Of a stretch of DNA of 5,079 bases, positions 1 through 5,079 are shown piece by piece. The stretch comes from Succinatimonas sp. UBA6849. Lineage in GTDB: Bacteria > Pseudomonadota > Gammaproteobacteria > Enterobacterales > Succinivibrionaceae. The notes under the pieces were generated by a model. It was given only the letters and a program-made list of their open reading frames with translations, had not been told where the DNA came from and ran no database searches. Within the stretch, counting starts at the first letter, position 1. Every line of letters begins with the position of its first letter. The translations under genes were made by a program, and so were the position numbers. The stretch lies in assembly GCA_002449335.1 (NCBI GenBank), contig DKDL01000129.1:1-5079 (forward strand), written 5' to 3'.

Positions 1-3
1 TTC

Positions 4-969
4 TCAAGTGAGAAAGTCAAGTAAGTAGGTAATATGACCTGATCTTATTGAAATCACGTTATCTTCTGAGGCTAGGAGCAATGAACCATGAGGATCGATA
101 CCAGCAGCTCTTCCTTCAAAAGTTCCCTGCTCATTTTCTACTCTGATATTTCTGCCTAAAAGTTCATCGCGAGCCTTGAATGACTCAATGATCATCTTCT
201 TGTTATCAGCATTGAATTCGTGACAAACTTTTTTGATGTTATTGATTAACTGAACAGCTAAATCATTTCTCTTAAAGCCTTCAGGCTGAGTTTCAAAGAT
301 TGAGGTATATTCTTTGTCGATATTGTTAAACTCATCAGCATAGACATTCAAACCTACACCGATGATAGCTTTAATTTTATTTTTATGAGGTACAGTCTCA
401 ATTAAGATACCGCCAAACTTTTTATGATCTTTATAAATATCATTTGGCCATTTTAAAAGGATATCTTCAAAACCGAAACGCTCAACCGCTTGAGCTACTG
501 CTACACCGATACCTACAGACAGCCCTTCTAATTTAGTAAAATCATCAAAGATGTAGCATAAAGACATGGTAAGCTGCTTACCAAATGTAGAATGCCAACG
601 ACCACCTCTACGTCCACGACCTGCTTCTTGGCATTCTGCTATCACAGTATCACCTGAGGCTAAGAATCTGGCATTTTTTAGCATGTAGGTATTAGTTGAA
701 TCGACAGACTCTAAGATCTCAATTCTACCAGCACCACTTACTCTTTTAAAGATAGAGCTGTCATCTAAAAGATCTACTTTGCCAGTTAAAGCAAGAGAAT
801 CACCATCATCTGAAAGTTTAATACCTAAAGAAGCTAATTTCTCAGACAGACCTTGTAGCTCTGCATCAGATACATCTAAAGCAGTTTTGATAACTTCTTT
901 TTTTAATGAAAGATCATTAGCAGAGTTTAACAGTTTGACTAATTTTAAAAAGCCTACAGAGTGTCCCAA
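4..969 (-). CDS. birA: Bifunctional biotin-protein ligase / biotin operon repressor BirA
   Basis: Activates biotin to biotinyl-5'-AMP and transfers it to the biotin carboxyl carrier protein of acetyl-CoA carboxylase in the cytoplasm; in E. coli the same protein represses the bio operon. The protein is 321 aa, the same length as E. coli BirA. Visible parts are an N-terminal winged-helix region (about residues 5-66), the catalytic domain with STN (91-93), the biotin/adenylate loop GRGRRG (117-122), KWPND (173-177) and KKFGGIL with the likely catalytic lysine at 184, then a C-terminal SH3-like domain (about 270-317) containing GIDPHGSLLL. The start is TTG, chosen because AGGAG sits 7 bases upstream and the domain begins right after; no in-frame ATG occurs before residue 96. 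It overlaps the end of murB by 16 bases. The ligase call is secure. The repressor role is doubtful, because the recognition-helix region (about 34-49) is acidic where E. coli is basic. Confidence 0.96.
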   Translation of the reverse strand: MGHSVGFLKLVKLLNSANDLSLKKEVIKTALDVSDAELQGLSEKLASLGIKLSDDGDSLALTGKVDLLDDSSIFKRVSGAGRIEILESVDSTNTYMLKNARFLASGDTVIAECQEAGRGRRGGRWHSTFGKQLTMSLCYIFDDFTKLEGLSVGIGVAVAQAVERFGFEDILLKWPNDIYKDHKKFGGILIETVPHKNKIKAIIGVGLNVYADEFNNIDKEYTSIFETQPEGFKRNDLAVQLINNIKKVCHEFNADNKKMIIESFKARDELLGRNIRVENEQGTFEGRAAGIDPHGSLLLASEDNVISIRSGHITYLLDFLT

Positions 970-1949
970 GAAATTTCTCCTTTTGAACCATAGGTTCTTA
1001 CCTCAGGTTCGAGTTTGATATTAAATTTATTTAATACTTCAGCCATGATGTATTTAGCTAAAGCTACAACTTCATGAGGTTTAGCATTGCCACGATTTAC
1101 AATCACCAAAGACTGCTTTTCCCATGTACCTACATTGCCATGGGTAATGCCTTTGCATCCTGCTTTTTCAATTAACCAGCCTGCTGCTAATTTGAACAGT
1201 CCATTTTCTGCTTCATATACAGGGATGGAATCATACTTTTGACGTAAAGCATCAACCACAGACTTTTCTACAATTGGATTTTTAAAGAAACTACCGGCAT
1301 TTCCTACTAAGCTAGGATCTGGTAACTTTTCTTTACGTAATGACACAATCTTGTTTCTTAAGTCTCCTGCTGTTGCAAAAGTCTCACCTGACAGGCCTTT
1401 GTAAATCAGTTTTGGAGAGAATTTAGAACTTAATTCGAACACAACCTGAGTAATTACTAAAGGTCTGCTCTTATGAGTTTTAAAGTATGATGATCTATAT
1501 GCGAATTCACACTCTTCTTTTGAAAATGTTTGTGTAATATGGCGCTGAAGATCGTAAGTTACAACCTCTTTGATGACATCACCGATTTCAACTCCATAAG
1601 CCCCTACATTCTGAATTGGAGCAGCTCCTACAGTACCAGGAATAGAAGACAGATTTTCGAGTCCATAGATATTCTGTGAGATAAGACTCTCAATAAGAGA
1701 ATCCAGAACGATTCCAGCACCTGCTTTGACGATAAATTTATCTCCATCTTTTTCTACAGAAAGACTCTTTATCTGATTGATTAGAACAGTTCCATTGTAA
1801 TCATCTGTAAAAAGTACATCTGAGCCATGCCCTAATATCAGAACATTATCAGCCTGAACTCTCTTTAAATCTGCAAGACTGCTTATGACTACGCCGTCTT
1901 TTGACTGCACAGCCAAACCAAAAGTGTTGTAAGGAGTTAAATCAAACAT
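954..1949 (-). CDS. murB: UDP-N-acetylenolpyruvoylglucosamine reductase MurB (type I)
   Basis: FAD-containing cytoplasmic enzyme that uses NADPH to reduce the enolpyruvyl product of MurA to UDP-N-acetylmuramate, the second step of peptidoglycan precursor synthesis. It has 331 aa against 342 in E. coli. Motifs in order are NTFG (8-11), the FAD-binding stretch GHGSDVLF (40-47, more usually G-x-GSN), IPGTVGAAPIQNVGAYGVE (103-121), YR (151-152; Arg152 matches catalytic Arg159 of E. coli), Tyr183 (matching Tyr190 in the type I loop), GNAGSFFKNP (216-225; Ser220 is the proton donor), KLAAGWLIE (253-261) and LEPEVR (313-318; Glu316 matches Glu325). All three catalytic residues are present. ATG starts one base after the murA stop. 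Only a weak GAAAG-like site precedes it, which suggests translation by re-initiation from murA. The 3' end overlaps birA. Confidence 0.97.
   Translation of the reverse strand: MFDLTPYNTFGLAVQSKDGVVISSLADLKRVQADNVLILGHGSDVLFTDDYNGTVLINQIKSLSVEKDGDKFIVKAGAGIVLDSLIESLISQNIYGLENLSSIPGTVGAAPIQNVGAYGVEIGDVIKEVVTYDLQRHITQTFSKEECEFAYRSSYFKTHKSRPLVITQVVFELSSKFSPKLIYKGLSGETFATAGDLRNKIVSLRKEKLPDPSLVGNAGSFFKNPIVEKSVVDALRQKYDSIPVYEAENGLFKLAAGWLIEKAGCKGITHGNVGTWEKQSLVIVNRGNAKPHEVVALAKYIMAEVLNKFNIKLEPEVRTYGSKGEISWDTL
977..981 (-). promoter_or_regulatory. Ribosome binding site deciding the TTG start of birA
   Basis: The minus strand reads AAAAGGAGAAATTTC directly before TTG, giving an AGGAG core with a 7-base spacer. 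The site lies inside the murB coding sequence. It is the strongest Shine-Dalgarno match in the cluster and supports the unusual TTG start. It also means birA can recruit ribosomes itself and need not rely only on coupling to murB. Confidence 0.75.
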
Positions 1950-1950
1950 T

Positions 1951-3231
1951 CTAGTAAATTCTTTCGATCACACCGCCAAGCTTGCCAACTTTGGTTTCGA
2001 TGTGCTCATAACCTCTATCCATGTGGTAGATTCTGTCAACAATAGTGGTGCCTTCTGCTGCTAAGCCTGCAATCACTAACGAAGCTGAAGCCCTTAAGTC
2101 AGATGACATTACCTGAGCGCCCTTAAGACCAGGTACACCTTCACAGATTACGGTATTACCCTTAATCTCAAGATGTGCCCCCATACGGATTAACTCAGCA
2201 ATATGCATAAATCTGTTCTCAAAGATGGTCTCAGTTACAGAGCTTACACCGTCAGCTAAAGCATTTAAAACGGTGATCTGTGCCTGCATATCAGTTGGGA
2301 AACCTGGATGTGGAGCTGTTACTACGTCTACAGGCTTAATCTGACGATTTCTCATATCAGCTGTAATTGAAGTACCATCTACAGTGATAATTGCATTTGC
2401 CTGACGTAGTTTTTGTAATACAGCTTCTAGAGTTGAAGGTAAGGTATTTAAACAAGTTACGATACCGTGAGTTGCAATACCTGCAATTAAGTAAGTGCCA
2501 GCTTCAATTCTGTCAGCTACAACACTGTGCTCGCAGCCATGTAACCTTTTAACGCCTTCAATTTCGATCCTCTTGGTGCCAGCGCCTTTTACTTTAGCGC
2601 CCATCTTGTTTAAGCAGTCAGCTAAATCTACAACCTCTGGCTCTAAAGCAGCATTCTCAATAATAGTTACGCCATCGGCTAAAGTAGCAGCCATCATTAA
2701 GTTCTCAGTACCTGTTACTGATACCTTATCCATAATGATATTGCCACCATGAAGGCGACCAGAACCTATAGCTGTTGCCTTAATATAACCATCATCTAGC
2801 TTGATCTGTGCGCCCATCTCCTGAAGACCTTTAATATGCAGATCAACAGGTCTTGCACCAATAGCACATCCACCAGGTAAAGATACTTCAGCAGATCCGG
2901 CATAAGCTACAAGAGGTCCTAAAGCCATGATTGAAGCTCTCATAGTCTTTACTAATTCATATGAAGCTACATGGTTAGTAACACCATTTTCGATAACAGC
3001 TTCACCTGTCTCCTGGTTGTATTCACATTTTTTACCAAGATCCTGAAGTAATTTGAAACTTGTCTTTACATCAGCCAAATCAGGTACGTTTTTTAAACAT
3101 ACTTTTTCATCAGTTAGAATGGTTGATAATAGAATTGGAAGAGCAGCGTTTTTAGCACCAGAAATTCTTACTTCACCGTCTAGTGCCTTTCCGCCTGAAA
3201 TTTTGAACTTTGCAGTTTTGAAACCTGTCAC
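1951..3231 (-). CDS. murA: UDP-N-acetylglucosamine 1-carboxyvinyltransferase MurA
   Basis: Transfers enolpyruvate from phosphoenolpyruvate to UDP-GlcNAc, the first committed step of peptidoglycan synthesis, in the cytoplasm; it is the target of fosfomycin. It has 426 aa against 419 in E. coli. Visible motifs are SGAKNAALPIL (24-34, with the Lys27-Asn28 substrate pair), KTMRAS (95-100), LPGGCAIGARPVDLH (118-132), EPEVVDLA (197-204), APHPGFPTDMQAQ (306-318, with Asp314 as the likely general base), ENRFMH (338-343), SDLRASASL (377-385) and HMDRGYEHIE (403-412, Arg406). Cys122 occupies the position of catalytic Cys115, so the enzyme should be fosfomycin-sensitive in principle. The start is GTG: a TGA lies in the same frame 18 bases upstream, and AAAGGTG precedes the GTG at good spacing. 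It is the first gene of a murA-murB-birA run; in E. coli murA is not beside murB. Confidence 0.97.
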   Translation of the reverse strand: MTGFKTAKFKISGGKALDGEVRISGAKNAALPILLSTILTDEKVCLKNVPDLADVKTSFKLLQDLGKKCEYNQETGEAVIENGVTNHVASYELVKTMRASIMALGPLVAYAGSAEVSLPGGCAIGARPVDLHIKGLQEMGAQIKLDDGYIKATAIGSGRLHGGNIIMDKVSVTGTENLMMAATLADGVTIIENAALEPEVVDLADCLNKMGAKVKGAGTKRIEIEGVKRLHGCEHSVVADRIEAGTYLIAGIATHGIVTCLNTLPSTLEAVLQKLRQANAIITVDGTSITADMRNRQIKPVDVVTAPHPGFPTDMQAQITVLNALADGVSSVTETIFENRFMHIAELIRMGAHLEIKGNTVICEGVPGLKGAQVMSSDLRASASLVIAGLAAEGTTIVDRIYHMDRGYEHIETKVGKLGGVIERIY

Positions 3232-3236
3232 TTTTT

Positions 3237-3243
3237 CACCTTT
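3237..3243 (-). promoter_or_regulatory. Ribosome binding site of murA
   Basis: The minus strand reads AAAGGTG, then five A residues, then the GTG start. The AAGG core is 7 bases from the start codon. It supports the non-ATG start, since no other start codon lies between this site and the upstream in-frame TGA. Confidence 0.65.
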
Positions 3244-3263
3244 ATCTCACTTTTAGCGCAATT

Positions 3264-3291
3264 ATTGTACATGAAAAATCGCAAATTTAAG
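3264..3291 (-). promoter_or_regulatory. Candidate promoter for the murA-murB-birA run
   Basis: The minus strand carries TACAAT (3269-3264), a five-of-six match to the sigma-70 -10 box, about 33 bases before the murA start. The best -35 at normal distance is CTTAAA (3291-3286, 16-base spacer), only three of six; TTGTCT is a better hexamer but 20 bases away. A promoter is expected in this gap because a hairpin separates murA from metA, but the exact boxes are a guess. Confidence 0.3.
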
Positions 3292-3417
3292 ACAACTCTT
3301 TTAAGTTTTGATGAGTTAACGACAGTATTATTGAGAAAGGAGCAGTTACCGCAAATGATCCGTAAATTAAAAATTGATTTAGAGGGTATTAAGGCTAATA
3401 AGGTCACACCTTATTAG
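3271..3417 (+). CDS. Possible small protein of 48 aa, unrecognised
   Basis: This is the only plus-strand reading frame here that does not lie over a known gene. It starts at ATG and ends at TAG after 48 codons. The predicted peptide is basic, begins MKNRKFKTTLLSFDELTTVL and ends KANKVTPY; it has no signal peptide or membrane segment, and its middle (about residues 20-42) could form a charged helix. I do not recognise the family. In favour: the codons resemble those of the neighbours, and a hairpin followed by ATTTTCAATT in the same orientation overlaps its end. Against: there is no Shine-Dalgarno before the ATG, no clear plus-strand promoter, the stop lies inside the hairpin, and 49 open codons can occur by chance in AT-rich DNA. 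The antisense frame is also open across it. Confidence 0.25.
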   Translation: MKNRKFKTTLLSFDELTTVLLRKEQLPQMIRKLKIDLEGIKANKVTPY

Positions 3418-3430
3418 CCTTATTTTCAAT
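3390..3430. terminator. Strong hairpin between metA and murA, probable terminator
   Basis: A perfect 15-base inverted repeat (3390-3404 and 3408-3422) has a 3-base loop (CAC on the plus strand). It begins about 8 bases after the metA stop codon, the usual place for a metA terminator. On the plus strand the stem is followed by a U-rich run (TTTTCAATT). On the minus strand it is followed by TACCCTC, with no U-tract, although an A-rich run precedes the stem. It therefore resembles a bidirectional terminator biased to the plus strand. It should isolate metA from murA at least partly. Confidence 0.7.
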
Positions 3431-4347
3431 TATGGTTTTACAGAAAGATCGTAAGGAGTTTCCTGATATACGTAATAGTTGATCCAGTTGCAGAACAGCA
3501 AGCTTGCGTGTCCTCGCCAGGTGCAGCTAGGAGCTTTAGAAGGATCATTATCAGGGAAATAGTTTACAGGGATCTTTGGATTTTTGCCTGCATCAGTATC
3601 ACGTGTAAACTCCTGCAACAGAGTATCAACGTCATACTCAGGATGACCTGAAACGTAAACCTGACGACCATCATTAGACACACCAAGATATAAACCAATT
3701 TCATCGCTGGAAGCTAATACTTTAATATCAGTTTTCTTTTTGATGACTTCTAATGGGAAATCACAATATCTTGAGATTGGAGCATGGAAAACATCATCAA
3801 AGCCACGAGTTAGAGTATCAACTTCATCAGACAACTTAATGTTGTAAATACCTGAGAGTTTATCTTCTCTAAAGATGATATCAATACCATAGAACACTCT
3901 CAGAGCAGCAGCAACACCCCAGCAAGAGAATAGTGTTGAGGTCACATTCTTGCTACTCCACAGTAAGATCTTTTCTAACTTTTCCCAGTAGGTTACATCT
4001 TTAAATTCAGTCTGATCTAAAGCAGCACCAGTTACAATCATGCCGTCAAATCTTTGATCTTTAATATCCTCAAATTCTTTATAGAAGTTATCCATGTGAG
4101 ACTGAGGAGTATTCTTTGAAACATGATCATCAACTCTTAACAGAGTGATATTAACCTGCAAAGGAGTATTAGAGAGTTTTCTCATATACTGAATTTCAGT
4201 ATTAATCTTCTTAGGCATTAAATTTAAGAAGAGCAGATTCAAAGGTCGGATATCCTGATGACATGATCTCTCTTCAGTCATTACGAAAACTTGTTCTGAA
4301 TTTAAAACAGCCTTGGCAGGTAAGTCATTAGGTATGTTAATAGGCAT
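3430..4347 (-). CDS. metA: Homoserine O-acyltransferase MetA (succinyl- or acetyl-CoA)
   Basis: Acylates the hydroxyl of L-homoserine from an acyl-CoA, the first committed step of methionine synthesis, in the cytoplasm. It has 305 aa against 309 in E. coli and aligns without gaps over the catalytic core. Visible features are the N-terminal MPINIPNDLPA, IRPLNLLFLNLMPKK (33-47), NTPQSHMDNFY (79-89), FDGMIVTGAAL (100-110), LFSCWGVAAAL (139-149) with nucleophile Cys142, KLSGIY (163-168), RGFDD (181-185), SGHPEYD (233-239) with His235 and Glu237, and NYFPDNDP (262-269). The catalytic triad numbering is identical to E. coli. Residue 111 is Asp; as I recall, succinyl-using MetA has Gly there and acetyl-using MetA has Glu, so the acyl donor is uncertain. 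ATG follows TGGAG at 8 bases. It stands alone between a 160-base upstream gap and a terminator-like hairpin, so it is probably monocistronic. Confidence 0.96.
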   Translation of the reverse strand: MPINIPNDLPAKAVLNSEQVFVMTEERSCHQDIRPLNLLFLNLMPKKINTEIQYMRKLSNTPLQVNITLLRVDDHVSKNTPQSHMDNFYKEFEDIKDQRFDGMIVTGAALDQTEFKDVTYWEKLEKILLWSSKNVTSTLFSCWGVAAALRVFYGIDIIFREDKLSGIYNIKLSDEVDTLTRGFDDVFHAPISRYCDFPLEVIKKKTDIKVLASSDEIGLYLGVSNDGRQVYVSGHPEYDVDTLLQEFTRDTDAGKNPKIPVNYFPDNDPSKAPSCTWRGHASLLFCNWINYYVYQETPYDLSVKP

Positions 4348-4355
4348 AGAACAAT

Positions 4356-4360
4356 CTCCA
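4356..4360 (-). promoter_or_regulatory. Ribosome binding site of metA
   Basis: The minus strand reads TGGAGATTGTTCT before the ATG, so TGGAG lies 8 bases upstream. It fixes the start at the conserved MPIN N-terminus that matches E. coli MPIR. Confidence 0.7.
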
Positions 4361-4373
4361 TATAATCAAATAA

Positions 4374-4396
4374 CCTCAAGGCAGTTCACCTTAAGG
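4374..4396 (-). promoter_or_regulatory. Hairpin in the metA leader
   Basis: In the metA-sense strand CCTTAAGG and CCTTGAGG flank a 7-base loop (TGAACTG). They can pair over 8 positions, one of them G-U. The 3' arm ends 13 bases before the metA ribosome binding site and is followed by TTATTTGATTAT. It could be a weak attenuator, a stabilising leader stem or a regulator target. It matches no riboswitch class I know. The function is not shown by the sequence. Confidence 0.35.
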
Positions 4397-4469
4397 GATC
4401 TTACCTATTAATATTTAATTATTGTTATGGTTATTTTTGAATTTATGTTGGATTAATAGAATGCTTCTG

Positions 4470-4497
4470 ATTTTATCACTAATATTAAAATCTACAA
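4470..4497 (-). promoter_or_regulatory. Candidate metA promoter
   Basis: The minus strand carries TTGTAG (4497-4492), 16 bases, then TAAAAT (4475-4470). The -10 matches five of six and the -35 only three of six. Transcription from here would leave a leader of roughly 115 bases. The gap is very AT-rich and other -10-like hexamers occur closer to metA, so the choice is weak. I see no MetJ boxes (tandem AGACGTCT-like octamers) in the gap. Confidence 0.25.
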
Positions 4498-4507
4498 AAT
4501 CAAAGAG

Positions 4508-5079
4508 CTAATATTTAACTTTACATTCTGAAGCAATGAAATTATCCATACTTGTAGTTTCAACAACATGGTAATAGTCGTTCTTTCGTAAAATGAACTC
4601 TGTTAATCCATAAACATCTCCTTGAGATCCCCAATCATAGGTATAACCTAAAGCTGTCCACGGATAATCTTGCTTTGATTTCATGTCATTAAACCAACGT
4701 TCAAAACTCTTATCAGTTGTAGATAAAGTCAAAGACATGGCATTTAAGAAAGGATCTTGCTGATAAGCAGGTCTAATCAGTTTATTAGGATCGATAAGCA
4801 ACAAGCTTAGATGAGAATATGAAGAGCCTACCTTAGCACCAAGTATTTGAGTGATTCTCTTATTTGAGCAGTTAGAATATTGCGAAAGTTTGGTTTCAAG
4901 TTCTTTATAACTTACAAGCCATAACGCATCTATAGAAAGCTTCACATCATGGTCTTTTTGGTAGAACTTAGGAACATTATGAAAAGTAGCCATCAGAACC
5001 TTGTTGCCAATGTAAGTCACAGAAGGATCATTCTGATTTAATGTCACCAGATCATGAGTAACTTTCCCAAGACCCTGCT
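4508..5079 (-). CDS. Uncharacterised protein, C-terminal part (5' end outside window)
   Basis: The frame is open to the right edge, so this is a partial gene showing 189 residues. An in-frame GTG at 5047 could be read as a start, but the reading frame continues upstream of it (QGLGKVTHDL) with no stop and no Shine-Dalgarno, so I take it as internal. I do not recognise a named family. Notable are RITQILG (residues 74-80 of the visible part), a hydrophobic strand SLLLI before NKLIRP (91-102), and YPWTALGYTYDWG (138-150) followed by YGLTEFIL (156-163). From memory, a PWTRLGYTYDWG...GLSEFV pattern occurs in uncharacterised proteobacterial proteins; this is unverified. There are two cysteines (about 70 and 185) and no membrane segment. 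A signal peptide cannot be judged without the N-terminus. The same-strand gap to metA is 160 bases, so a shared operon is unlikely. Confidence 0.75.
   Translation of the reverse strand, partial: QGLGKVTHDLVTLNQNDPSVTYIGNKVLMATFHNVPKFYQKDHDVKLSIDALWLVSYKELETKLSQYSNCSNKRITQILGAKVGSSYSHLSLLLIDPNKLIRPAYQQDPFLNAMSLTLSTTDKSFERWFNDMKSKQDYPWTALGYTYDWGSQGDVYGLTEFILRKNDYYHVVETTSMDNFIASECKVKY

Noticed and set aside
779..1018. Plus-strand open frame of 79 codons
   Set aside because: It is antisense to the birA start and murB end, both strongly supported; no ribosome binding site or recognisable protein.
2495..2752. Plus-strand open frame of 85 codons
   Set aside because: It lies wholly antisense inside murA; its low-complexity hydrophobic composition is typical of a shadow frame.
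3053..3256. Plus-strand open frame of 67 codons
   Set aside because: It is mostly antisense to the murA 5' end and resembles no known protein.
3228..3272. Minus-strand 14-codon frame (MYNNCAKSEIKVKK) whose TGA overlaps the murA GTG as GTGA
   Set aside because: Tempting as a coupling leader peptide, but it has no ribosome binding site, and its ATG would be upstream of transcription if the TACAAT box is the promoter.
4348..4507. Search for a SAM riboswitch or MetJ boxes upstream of metA
   Set aside because: No SAM riboswitch core and no tandem AGACGTCT-like octamers are visible by eye.
4481..4515. AATATTA...TAATATT inverted repeat after the partial gene, as a terminator
   Set aside because: Seven A/T pairs around a 21-base loop are too weak; such repeats are expected by chance in this AT-rich gap.

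Overview
The window looks like chromosomal DNA from an AT-rich gammaproteobacterium. All four recognisable enzymes (MurA, MurB, BirA, MetA) align by eye, from memory, with their E. coli counterparts in length and motifs. They are diverged enough that the source is probably not one of the Enterobacterales; a host-associated anaerobe such as a member of the Succinivibrionaceae is a reasonable guess, but this is inference. No mobile element, CRISPR array, tRNA or rRNA was seen.

All confident genes lie on the minus strand. Read in the direction of transcription, from right to left, they are: the 3' part of an uncharacterised gene that runs off the right edge (4508-5079); a 160-base gap holding the likely promoter and leader of metA; metA (3430-4347), the first committed enzyme of methionine synthesis; a 198-base gap holding a strong hairpin, a possible small plus-strand ORF and the murA control region; and then a tight run of murA (1951-3231), murB (954-1949) and birA (4-969).

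The murA-murB gap is one base and murB and birA overlap by 16 bases, so these three are almost certainly co-transcribed and translationally coupled. MurA and MurB catalyse the two consecutive steps from UDP-GlcNAc to UDP-MurNAc at the start of peptidoglycan synthesis. BirA attaches biotin to acetyl-CoA carboxylase and thus serves fatty-acid and membrane synthesis. The cluster therefore joins wall and membrane precursor supply. In E. coli murB-birA is a neighbouring pair and murA lies elsewhere.

I see no convincing undescribed system. The points most worth a second look are an aspartate at MetA position 111, the acyl-CoA specificity position; a BirA whose DNA-binding region has lost its basic residues; the compact murA-murB-birA arrangement; a possible 48-codon plus-strand gene ending inside a terminator-like hairpin; and the unassigned C-terminal protein with its PWTALGYTYDWG motif.
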